From: Galerina marginata
Taxonomy: Eukaryota > Basidiomycota > Agaricomycetes > Agaricales > Galerinaceae
DNA length: 64,000 nucleotides
Direction of reading: 5' to 3'
NCBI GenBank assembly: GCA_023014335.1
Contig: JAECYW010000013.1
Span: forward strand, 992,001-1,056,000
Shown here: positions 47,148 to 58,317 of the stretch, in pieces
Layout: every line of letters begins with the position of its first letter
How positions within the stretch are numbered: position 1 is the first letter of the stretch
Translations under genes and position numbers: made by a program
The notes under the pieces: model-generated
The model's database searches: none
What the model was told of the DNA's origin: nothing
Seen by the model: the letters and a program-made list of their open reading frames with translations, nothing else

Positions 47148-48352
47148 AATTCCGGTATTGCTGGTTAGAGGAGCAAATTTTACATGATGGGAATCTTAGA
47201 ATAGATTTGATTACCGACGTCTGAAGTTTTCTTGTGCAACGAGGAACAGGAAAGATAAACAAAGGTTAATTTGACGATTTACTGGTGACGGAACTATCTG
47301 GTCCTCCTGACTCCTCCATGTCGGTGAGCCGTGACGAGAGTAAAGTGGGGATGGCCAAATATGCGATGTCAATTGTCAGGCCTAAACCGAGGTATTTAGG
47401 TTTGTAAAATTATTGGGTTGAACGGAGGTAAAGACCACAATGATTGACCCAAAATCGACAAGGTGGCCTGAATCTATTAACCACACCATTAACTTTACAT
47501 TCACTGGCAGCTAAATCTATTATTTACTTACAGCGGCGAGGCGTGTTTGCGAGGCGAAGTAGGTCCTTATAATTTGGTCTAAACGCTTGGTTCATTTGGT
47601 TGTCGCTAAAGCGTGCGTGCATCATTGCGTCTGTTGAAGCAAGGAATGTAGTACCATTGCCAAGGCATCATTATGGAGCTGACCATCATGATACCCAGCA
47701 CAGCGCTCTATTGCTGCAAAGAACATCATCTTCACGAGTCAAAAGCATATCTCGATCTGGCACTAGTGCTGGCAACTTATACATGAAAGCTTCACAAGTA
47801 TAGATGGCACGAGCACGCGACCAATGGCGTCAAGCAGTGAAGCGCATATGTAGCAAGAGTTAACCCAGGTGTCCGGAGAAAAGCTTGTGGCGGTGAGTCT
47901 TCCAGTTGATGGTCATCTTCGCACGTCCGGTTTTGATGGTAAACAGTAATGAGTTCATGAAGCACTAGATATTTTTGAGAATGAGTAGACCTCAGAGTCG
48001 CGGAGAATCAGGCCCAGGGTCAGGCGGGGCCGAGAGCAAGGCAGAAATTAATTGAGAAGGTAACCAGGGCGGGCTCAGGGGATCTGTCGGTGATGTGTTG
48101 AATTCCCACGGCACACGTCGTGCAGAAATAAACTGAACGGCGGCATGGTGCACGAGTTGCTTCCCTTCCTGTGCCACTATGGCTGTCGGCGTATAAACAG
48201 TCCCAAGTTCACACACTCTTTCGTGTCCTTCACGGTTTACATTCCTCCCCCCATCTATCAAGGCCTCGTTGAATATCTCGAGATCCCCTTGTCAACACCG
48301 TTGCTTTTCCCAATTATACCACGTCGCTAATTAATCAAGGTGGCAGCAGATC
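47148..48352. other. Intergenic, 1.2 kb
   Basis: Between two plus-strand genes. No coding exon, tRNA or repeat could be supported. Confidence 0.5.
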
Positions 48353-51262
48353 ATGTCAGACACTTCCAGCATTCGCGAATCTGCCAGCGTGCGGAGCTTG
48401 TCGCGGGCAAGCACTTTTTTGAACCGCCCGCATTTCGCCCCAATGGGTCCTAGAGCGCGCCAGAGCAGCCTGAGGACACTTAATCTGCTCGAAAGTGCTT
48501 TAACCCCGTCCCCCTCGAGCTCTTTAGATCCATCAGGACCACGAAGCCTGACCGACAGTCCTGCACCACCGTCGCCCACGTCTTCTCTACCCTCGTCTTC
48601 TCTGCCCTCGTCGCGTCCTACATCCCTTCCAGCTGTTTCAGAGGAACCCACTTCACCCGTTGCTACCATTGACGATCCCCCAGAAAGAGGGACAACGCAT
48701 GAAGTTACGTTAACATCTCAGCTGTCAGAACTAGAACAAGCGCCAGTGCCATCATATCCCACCCCACCATCTGAAGTTGACCAACTCCCGCATCCTACCT
48801 TTAGCCCAATTCCAGAAATCGAGGCTGAGATTTCCCCTGGTCCAATATCACGCCCGCTATCATCGGAATTTGATCCCCTCGCCCAAGCCCCGGTCCCAGA
48901 TGTTCCCCCACCACTTAATTTGCCGCCGCCGGTTCCGACGAAGTCAGAGGCTCGTCTCGTCCGACCGCCACCGTCCCCAGTATCTCTACGATTCAATCCC
49001 CCAGACTCTCCGCCTCCAGCCGTAGTTCCCCCTGCTCCTGTTAGCTTCATTCCTTCACCAGAACTCAATTCCCAACCCATTACAGCATCAGTTACAGCGC
49101 CAGAAAACGAGCATGTACATGCGCCTATATCAACACCAGAATTGGAACACGAATCCGCACTAACTCCAGCACCAGTATCAACTCAATCTGATCCCCCACC
49201 ACCAGCCAAATTTGCCGTCATCCCAGTCGCCCTATCTTCTTCTGCTAGATTTGTTCCGCCTCCGGCAATCAAGTTCGAAAGCACTCCTGTTGCGTGGAAG
49301 GGTTTGCCTCATGAAGCTGCACTATGTGAGTGAAATTTTCCAATAATTTTCTAATCCATTATCTGACATATTTTACAGGGACTATTGATTCAGGCGAGCT
49401 TCAAGAAATCGTGTCTCGCGGCATCAGATCGTCTGCTAAGGAGTCGTTCATACGTCTACTCACGGTGAACAACCTCGATGTGGTTTTACCCGCCGAACTG
49501 GAAAGGCTGGAAAATCTGAAAGCGGTCACACAGTCTAAATACCGGTTTTTAGTCCACAGGAGGACTATGCTATTCCAAGCGTTAAATTCCACCACACTTG
49601 GGCAGCAAAAAGACGGAGAAGACGGGGTTTCTGTTGTCAGTAGATTGGCCTCTCAACTCGGCGACACGATAGCGGAATGTGATCATAACCTGGAGCAAGT
49701 TATCAATATCACTGACCAAATGGCCCAAATCCACAAACTTATTGATATTCACTGGAGTAGCGCATTAGCAATCGCGCTGCGGAAGGTATTTTCCCTCCTT
49801 GCCATATATACCTTAAAATTTCTAACAATCACTTTAACAGCTCAACGGCAGCTATGCGCGTCGCACTGCCGACCTAAACAAGGCGCGAGAAAAGATTGGG
49901 CAGCTCGAATCAGAGCTCGGAGAGGCTTGGAAAGAAGCCGAAAAAATGGCAAAAGAACTAGATGATTACGAAGCTGCCCTCCTCGCCGACGACACCGATG
50001 CCATCATTGAAATGGCCGAGGTCGTTCCTGTCCCCCAAACGACTCCCTCTGCCCATACACGGCGTTCTTCGGTGCCACTGACGCCAACACTGCTTGCCTT
50101 CACCCCCGTGTCGCCTCCTAAAACGCCACCGTTGTCACCCATTTCACCCACATCACCCCACCCTCACCATCAATTTGTCTTCCCCCCTGTGGTGCACTTG
50201 AAGGCAAAGGAGACCGAAGCAGAGGACGTTCCTGATACGGTCAGCCTCAGGAGCACACGGAGCACGCGTAGCGGGAAGAGCACGAAAAGCCATCGCAGTG
50301 GGTGGACTAATGAATCAAATAATAATTATTCGTCAGCGGTGCATGCCGCGAAGACGCGCAGCCATCGGCGATCCGAGAGCAGTTTAAGGCTAAACACAGG
50401 GCAGCATACCAGGAAACACAGCAATGGACGCGTCAGGACGCCGTATGAAGACCACCCACCCGTCCCAGAACTGCCGTTGCAGTTCACACCGTTCAACAAT
50501 ATCATGAGCGCAGCATCCGCCAACGCCTCTTCGACCCTGCTGCACGAGACCGGTGCCCCGCAACTGAGACGGCAGGTGAGCCTGGACTCGGTGCGCACGG
50601 GCGTGGGCCGGCCTGCGGCGACGTACGCCGCCGCGTACCGTGGCCGGGTGGCGGCTGCGGACGACCTGTACGTACGCCTGCAGAACCAATTCCAGTACGA
50701 GCACCGGAACCGGTCGTCCCAGGACATTCAGCTTGTGCCGCGGACACCACTGCCTGCGCAGAACTTTGCGGCGATGTATGAGCACCATGGGTCGGGGTCG
50801 GGGTCGGTACCCGCGCCTCGCCCGCCGCCGAGGGATACGATGAAGACTATTCCTTCCATGTGGATGAACGCGGATTCGCGCAAGTCTCAGACGTTGCATA
50901 TCCAAACCCAATCACATACTCAACCCCAGTCATATACATATGCTCAAAATGAACCTCAGACTCAATCGCTGTCCCGTTCGTTCTCAAAGTCGAAATCGAA
51001 AGCACCAACAAACTCACGTTCCCCGGCGTCCTCTCCATCAGTCCTCGTACCCACGTCGCCGGCCCAGTCCCAACCATCAGCCTCGTCCAAGTCTTCCGAA
51101 CACACCGAATCCAGCAACGCTACTGGTGCGTCAAACTTGGCGCACCAAACCTCATCCCGGAACTCCACATATAGCAAGCTCCGCGGGCTGACGAAGCGGT
51201 ATTCCGTTTCTCTGCCTCTTTTTAATTCGCAGACGCGGCTGCCATCGCGTAGAAGCGGATGA
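48353..51262 (+). CDS. Pro/Ser-rich conserved fungal protein, function unknown
   Basis: Three exons (48353-49325, 49379-49785, 49841-51262) give 933 residues. Residues 1-325 are disordered, with long Pro-rich stretches. A compact helical region follows (about 325-520): WTIDSGELQEIVSRGIRSS, FIRLLTVNNLDVVLPAEL, SKYRFLVHRRTMLFQAL, then a coiled coil LNKAREKIGQLESELGEAW. The remainder is Ser/Thr/Pro-rich with short basic patches and ends SRRSG. The helical core, split by two in-phase introns, is likely the conserved unit. I do not recognise a named domain; the architecture suits a scaffold in signalling or polarity, but this is only inference. Confidence 0.7.
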
Positions 51263-51876
51263 GCTTTGTCTTTCTTGTTCATGTTTATTCCTTCCCTTCA
51301 TTTGCTATTTACTGTTTAACTTACGAACTCGCTGACTTATTGATTTTTGCTTTCTACTTTCCATCCTCTTTTCTTGACATCTTTTATACCACCCTCACGA
51401 CATACCGCATATCCTTATACCACGCCCACCCTATCGACATCGTTACTCGCATGTTCTTATTTTATTTATACGTTTAACGGTTTATTCTGCCCATCCACGA
51501 TTCCACAGCCACTGACTATCTCTGTCCATAATTATCAACCATGTAGCCAACACCACGAAATGTGCCCACTTACTTGTTCCACGACTAATCCCCACCACAT
51601 ATCTACGCCTCTACATACATACCATATCTATGATACACCTACACCCTGCTTCTCTTGTTGTAGATGACCTCGCTATCGACCATGTTTTGTACACCAGCCT
51701 TTTGTCACGTCCTTTCCACCGACCTCGCAATAAATTCTTATGTAGTAATGATATCTCACATTTCTTGTTGACTTGAATACACGATTCGATGATGATTATA
51801 AGTAATTATAGAGCAACAACAATAAAAAGCTGGGATGGCGTAAACATTTAATGAGCCATAGCATAGATGATGTCTC
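51263..51876. other. Convergent intergenic stretch
   Basis: Pyrimidine-rich 3' flank of the upstream gene; no further feature is seen. Confidence 0.5.
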
Positions 51877-53002
51877 CTAATCTTTCAGCTCAGCGAGCTT
51901 GAGGGCACCGGCATTGTTGATAACCGTGAATTTCGCATCGCCCTTGCCTTCCTGTGTCGCATTGACGGAGGATGGCAGGGCTCCGGAGCCAAGTCTGCCT
52001 GCGTGGGCCATTGCTCGCCCAAGGTCAGATACCTGTCGACAGATATCAAGACCGGTGTTTCCATTTGAGTAACGAGCATACCTTGATTTCTACGGCAGAT
52101 GACACATTCGACAAGATACTGGTTATTTTCCTGGACGCCTTAGTTAATAATGGTTCACGTTATTTCAGCATTTCAAAGCACTTACCCGAAGATAGATTCT
52201 ACTAATCTATGATCTCCGCGCTGAGTATCCGCCAAGAAGCCAGGTCGAAAGATAATGGAGTCAGTATAGCCCAGGCTGGCAAGACCTTCTTCTGTCAGGC
52301 CTTTGCTCCTAGAGCGCCAATTAATCAGGAAAACATTCTCTCGATATCTGGGAGATCCCACATACCTGGGGTAGAGGAAAGGAGAGTTGGAGTTGGCCCC
52401 GCCTGACTGAAGAGAAATTTTACTGGTGAGTTGAAACTAACAGGGAGAGGATGAAACCAACTGAGCAATATACGAGTCGTTGTGATGAGTCGGCAATTCG
52501 CGCCTCTTTCGCAGCGCTAATGACATATCTGTAAAACAATATCATCAGCATAAACCCAAAAGACGGTGACTTGAGATGACCCACTCTCTGTCAATCTTCT
52601 CGAAAGCCTCAGCACTACCTGCAGTGGCTTTTGTTGTGCCGAGTCTACATAAAAACAAGCGTCAACTACTGGGTCTAACATAGAATCAGTCGGAATAAAC
52701 CACATACGTGATAAAGACCACATCCCACTTCTCCTTATTCAAACCCGATTCTTGTATCTTCTCAAAGTCGATGACTTTTTGCTCGAGTTTGTCTTTTCCA
52801 GACGTGATCTCGCCCGCAGGGGTCACCTTGCGACCGTACTCCCCCACACGGGTAAAGTGGGATGAAGTGAGGAGGTTCTGAAGGAGGTGCCGGCCGGTTT
52901 GGCCAGTAGCTCCAATGATGAGTGCACTTTGAGGACCTGAGAGTGGGTGAGTATGTGTGATTGGGACACTGATAGGTAAACAGGGGTTAATGCACCTGCC
53001 AT
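51877..53002 (-). CDS. fmp52: Fmp52-like NAD(P)-binding short-chain protein, copy 1
   Basis: The first coding exon is only 7 nt (53002-52996, ATG GCA G). The next (52936-52708) gives SALIIGATGQTGRHLLQNLL, the Rossmann GxxGxxG segment, then GEYGRKVTP and KWDVVFIT. Further exons (52644-52585, 52528-52462, 52406-52366 and later) give LGTTKATAGSAEAFEKIDRE, YVISAAKEARIADSSQR, LYPRSKGLTEEGLASLGY (YxxxK motif), IIFRPGFLADTQRGDHRL, and an end in FTVINNAGALKLAELKD. The family is the atypical SDR group of yeast Fmp52 and animal HTATIP2, associated with the mitochondrial outer membrane; the substrate is unknown. A second copy follows upstream on the same strand. Confidence 0.82.
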
Positions 53003-53427
53003 TTTGTGAAGGTTAGTCTTGAAGTTAGGCTGTTGTACTAGGTTGTGATGGTTAATGAACAAGGGTGATGGTGTGTTTAAAGCAAAAGATGGCGTTATCA
53101 ACTTTTTGTACCCGGATATGACGTTGCCCCAGTGTGATCGGCATGCATACGTCTTCGGCATCAAAAACAGTTCCGTCTCGATAAGGTGCACGCGCCACAC
53201 CTAATTTTCGCCTAATTTAGCTTGTATGCCCGATAGCGCCGGTGGGAACCCGGTGAATCAATTTATTTACAGTAAGTACAAGTAAAGAGAAAATACGGGT
53301 CTCGTTCACACAAGTGCGACAAAAATATATAAGTGGGCTTGAAAACCAACCTCGAACTTGAGGAAATGAAAGGAGATAGTAAGAAGATAGAACAAGTTCA
53401 ACACTGTGGTGGCAAAGACGGTACATT
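53003..53427. other. Spacer between tandem Fmp52-like genes
   Basis: Holds the promoter of copy 1 and the 3' flank of copy 2. No other feature is seen. Confidence 0.5.
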
Positions 53428-54579
53428 CTAATCTTTTAGCTCAGCAAATTTGAGGGCGCCAGCGTTTTTGATAAGCGTAAATTTGTGGTCACCCTCGCCC
53501 CCTTGCGTGGCATTGATAGATGCTGGAATGGCGTCAGAGCCAAGTTTTCCCGCTTGGTACATTGCCTGTGCTAGGTCAGATACCTAGTCAAAAGATATTA
53601 AAATCAGAACTTGAAAAGTAAAACATATCGGTGCTGGAGGATGGTCTTACCTGGATTTCTACAGCAGACGACACATGCGACAAAACACTGGTTATCTTCC
53701 TAGAAAATAATGTATTATTGGCTTGTAATATTTTCAAATGATTCAATATGAGCATACCCAACGATCGATTCTGCTAACCTATGGTCCCCGCGTTGTGTGC
53801 CCGCCAAGAAGGCCGGTCGGAAAACGATAAAATCGGTGTAGCCTAAGCCTGCTAGGCCTACTTCTGTCAGGCCTTTGCTCCTGATACGTTCACCGGTTCA
53901 TACGGAGGTCCTCTGAAAGTAAATAAGATTGAGCGCACCGGGGATAAAGCAGTGGGGATTTTGGATTAGCCTCGCCCGCCTAACAAATAGAATGTTTAAA
54001 GATGAGTTTGGAGCGGATCACTTTTCACTGGTAGTGGAACTCACGGAGCAATATATCAGGCGTTGTGAGGAACCAGCGAATCGTGCTTCCTTTGCAGCAC
54101 TAATAACATATCTTTATGTACAATAGCTCTAAGGCAATTTCAATGACAAAAAGATCGAAATAACTGACTCTCTGTCAATCTTCTCGAAAGCCTCAGCACT
54201 TCCTGCAAGAGCTTTTGTCGTGCCGAGCCTATAAAATCTGCGCGTCAACTGCTTGAATGTCAGCCTAGAACCGGAACCACAAACGTGATAAACACCACGT
54301 CCCACTTCTCCTTATTCAAACCCGACTCGTGGATCTTCTCGAAATCGATAATCTTTTGTTCAAGCTTGTCTTTACCCATCGTGATCTCGCTAGCAGGGGT
54401 CACCTTGCGGCCATACTCTCCCACACGGGTGAAATGAGATGAGGCGAGAAGGTTCTGGAGGAGGTGTCGGCCAGTTTGACCTGTCGCTCCAATAATGAGT
54501 GCGCTTTGTGAATCTGCGCGAATCGGTGCTATGATCAGTATGTGCATTTCGGTGAGATAAGGCATAGAGGACCTGCCAT
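53428..54579 (-). CDS. fmp52: Fmp52-like NAD(P)-binding short-chain protein, copy 2
   Basis: Collinear with the gene at 51877. It has the same 7-nt first exon (54579-54573, ATG GCA G), then DSQSALIIGATGQTGRHLL, GEYGRKVTPASEIT, KWDVVFIT, LGTTKALAGSAEAFEKIDRE, YVISAAKEARFAGSSQR, LLYPRSKGLTEVGLAGLGY and an end in INKNAGALKFAELKD-like sequence. The intron places are shared. Differences from copy 1 are scattered and conservative, and all checked splice sites are intact, so both copies look functional. The duplication probably arose by unequal crossing-over. Confidence 0.78.
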
Positions 54580-54960
54580 GTTTCAATTCACTAGAGCCAG
54601 GCTAGTACGGATATTAGATTAGCAGAAGGGGCAGTCAACTATATGGAAGAAAGGGAAAAAGTAAATCGAAGTGTTGAACCTATCGAACCCCAATTTATAC
54701 AGCTCTAAAGAAAGAAATGGTGTCGAAGACTGATCAAGTATGAACATGCTCGGCATCAAAAACGCGTTCTGTCAATATGTCATGCCACAGCCTCCACAGG
54801 ACCTTCATCCGAGATGGGCGACATTCACCGGGATGCCCGTTCATGTTGAACCGTTGAGTGTATAGTCGCTGTAAGCAACAAAGAATCCACCTACATGAAA
54901 TACCACATCCCACATTACATCTACATCTACATACAACAGATTTATAAATTACCAACACGG
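54580..54960. other. Promoter region of Fmp52-like copy 2
   Basis: Lies between two minus-strand genes; nothing else is seen. Confidence 0.5.
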
Positions 54961-57070
54961 TCACCTACGGCCCATCTGAGGGGCCATCAGGTCTTCGTCT
55001 TCGTCATCGTCTCCCAATACATGTGGTTGCACGACACTCCCTCGCAAAGGCACCCGAGAATACCATTTTGACCGACCGCCAGGCGTAACCATTTCAATGT
55101 TAGAATCGTTCACAGAATTTACACTGACGATGGAAGCGTTGTGGCCGGTCGTGGCGTACAGGTTGACGAGGAAAACGATGAACGCGTAAAGGAGGAAAGA
55201 TGAACTGGACGATGAAGGCTATGGATCAGATTTCGGCTGAAAACTGGGTAATTGACCACTGACCTGAAAACGATCAGGATGTACGTAACATGGTCCATTT
55301 CATTGTCGTGGACATATTTTAGTTCCTCGTCTGTCGCTGACATGAAGAGAAGGCTAATGGATTACGAAAGACATTACTAATGTCATTGACCACCCAAGGC
55401 TAGAGGTCGACGTACCCAGCAGAAGTGAGCAACTATAAAAGTAAAACAATCAGGGAATTGTTGGATCGAGAGCATGATTCACTGACGAAAGGAGTGAGAT
55501 ATCGGAAAGACCTAGCCGCAATGGCCTTGCTTGTCAAGAAATTTCGCGGGCTTGTGCCATCAGCCAGAGTATGTTCACTGTGACTATCATCGTCCGAGCC
55601 ATCTGGTCCGAAAGTGGGGACAAAGTAGCAGACTTCAATGATTCGGGTGACGCCAGCAAGCATGAGCGTGTGTCCAAACATAGCATGCACCTGACGAGTG
55701 ATTAGTTACAGAGGTGATTGAAAGGTGGTGGATCGTACTCGAGTTGAAATCATAAGAGCCTGTGCGTGCTCTGACATTGCCCATCCTGTCAAGAAGATAC
55801 TGTTGGATGTAAGAAATTCTGACGCAAGGCAAATGTGTCGGATGCGTACATTACACCAGGAACGACATTGCGCTGCGCATATCACGAATTAATTAACTCA
55901 AAGTCTATTAAAAGACAACGTAGACAGATACCTGATTATTTTTGGAAAGGTATATTCCTAGAATACCTCCCGTCCACCCTTCAATCCCAATCAGCGCCAC
56001 TGCTTCAACATTTAGGAGAGAAGAAGGCCGTACAAAGAACACCTAGAATGCTGGAAGGTAACAACATCAGCCAAGTTGTAGAAAAGATTCTTTTCTTACG
56101 TACGTATGCTGCATGTCTTTGACGGACCATGAACCTCCATGGTGTTCTGTGAAGGTGTTCACTGCAATGCAATATGAACACACGAAAGGAAAAGTTCAGC
56201 AAAAATCAGCCCACCGATTCCCTATGCAAAGACAAAGTATTAGACAAAGTCGCATAGTGATGATATAAGGACAGCGTACCCAGAGTGTGATAACCATGGA
56301 ATCGAAAAACTCCGGACTGCGGCCGCGTCGACGGATCCATTGCTCACCCACAAGCATGATGATAGTCATAATGACAGCATATGCGATAAATCCACTCCCC
56401 ATTATATAATGTGCAAGGCATTGACCTAACAAACCAGGAAAAGCAGTTTCGTCTTAGTGTTTCAGGTTTCTTTTTGAACGTTGAACCAGAGACTTACCAA
56501 GTGCTCCTCCGCGACAATATCCTCGGAACGTAATGATTCCAAACAACATCTGCGTCCAGCCTAGAATAGGGTATATCTTGCCAATTACGCCATGTATTGG
56601 AACGATGTGCGGTCGTATTGATTTTTCGTGGATGTGGAGTTTCAGGTAAACTCCGATCACGAATTGTGCGAGAATGGGCACGAAGAGAAACTTCGCAAAA
56701 GTCCCATGTATGGAGGGTAGGAAAGCGCGTCCTTTGTGGGAGTGTCCAAGGATGTACCCGCCGACAGTCAGCGCATAACCAGTCAGCTATCAGCATGGGA
56801 AAAGGGTAAGACATGAGATGACCTGAAGACCGCCTAGATAAGAGAAGAGCTCACTTGCAGAGGAACATGCCATCTACTCCTCGTAATCCCAAGAACCATG
56901 CCAAACGGGAAGACGACGCCCCAGACTATAGCTTGGAAGAACATGTGGATCCATAGGATGGCGTCCACCGGTGCGTTTGCTTCTTCTTCTGTAAGCTCAT
57001 TGTGATGTTCGTGGGCCAGCACTTTGGCAATTATACAAGCTAGAAATGCAACTCGTAGGACGTTGGGCAT
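54961..57070 (-). CDS. YTP1: YTP1-like multi-pass membrane protein
   Basis: A multi-exon gene. The ATG at 57070 opens a signal or anchor helix ([18 protein letters not shown]), then [18 protein letters not shown] and the helix [23 protein letters not shown] (DUF2427 part). Next come [64 protein letters not shown] and [16 protein letters not shown]. The C-terminal part has [38 protein letters not shown] and an acidic tail ending [17 protein letters not shown]. This is the order of fungal YTP1 proteins, whose His-rich helices hint at cofactor or metal binding; the activity is unknown. I did not fix every intron. Confidence 0.82.
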
Positions 57071-58317
57071 CCTAAGAGGTAGAATGGCGCGGAGGCCCAC
57101 TGCAAGTTGAATGGCAGGTTCAGGGAAGAGGAGATTGTGACAAATGATCCGTGACCAGCGGTGACGAAAGGCTTTTCGCGATCCTCGGCCCGGGTCCCTC
57201 TTGAGTCTTTACTTGTTCTGTGAAGATGCACTCTTGATTGACTTCTAGTTATTTCCTATGGGCTTTCATTCCTATTCACCAATCGCAAAATACGAACCTT
57301 TTGACTTACGAAAGTAATTTCCTCCTCTCAACCATAATATTTACACCATGCCACTTGAGGTGAATAACGCGTCTTTGACCCTTTCTCCTCCTTGACTTGT
57401 CGTGTCTTTGACTTCATGACCCAATAGGACTTTGTTTCTACCGGCCAACTGTGCATGGACATGATCCCCTGCAACGCCAGGATAGTAGGAAGATCTTACC
57501 CCATGTAAGTAAATTCAACGAAATGAATTGTTTTTTCACATCCCAAACTTCAAGTGCAGTAACTGCCACAGTGCTAGTGGTTTTTGACAATTTCACTGTT
57601 TGTCATGATCTATCAACTCTGTTACCTATCACTCACATTTTTGAACCCAGGTTAACCTGAGCGCAAGGAAGGCAGAAGCGCCGAAAGCTAGCAGGCGCCT
57701 AATGGTTTATTTCTGATGGCAGATGCGACGTCTTCTGGCTGGGCTAAGAATGTATCAAATGAGGCTGTAAGTGAGCTGAATTAACCAACGAATCTTTTGG
57801 GCACAGTTATGACGATGAATTGAGGCTGCCTTGCTGTGAAACTTGAATGGGGGGTTTCACTCAAGGTTTCACTGTTTGGGAGATTGAGTGGACAACAGGT
57901 CATCTCGACTCGGTGACCTGGTATGTACTTACCAAGTACTTACAATATCTAGACCCATTCTCCCTTCTTCTTTTTGGATCCTTCCCTCCTTTCATATTTT
58001 ATTTAGATACTTTGACAGTCAATGAAATTTTAATGAAGGCACAATTTACATTGCAGTACATATGCATGTTGAGTACATGAAGTTTTGGCAAGCGGGACGT
58101 CGGACCTGACATCCGCTACAGACCTTGGAAGGTTCAAACTTGATTCCAGTCACGTCAGTCATCGAGTCAGCTTTGGGCGGCATTCACGCGTGGGGAAGGC
58201 AAACTGGCTCTCATCCGATCTCTATTGAGGGAATCCTGCCTTCGCCCTCTTTTACGTCGGTATTGCGCTCCACCCAAAGTTCGCGTCAGGGAACGCGAAC
58301 GAGTGGAAGTACGCGAC
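57071..58317. other. Divergent promoter region (YTP1-like and tRNase Z)
   Basis: About 1.25 kb between genes transcribed apart. It contains the second copy (57922-57939) of the TATGTACTTACCAAGTAC motif seen at 2066. No coding exon is supported. Confidence 0.5.
57922..57939. repeat. Second copy of TATGTACTTACCAAGTAC motif
   Basis: The 18-mer is identical to 2066-2083; flanks differ. Here the right half (AAGTACTTA) no longer mirrors the left half perfectly. Its meaning is unknown. Confidence 0.5.

Noticed and set aside
53929..54126. Plus-strand 65-codon frame within the second Fmp52-like gene
   Set aside because: It overlaps supported minus-strand exons and introns and has no motif.
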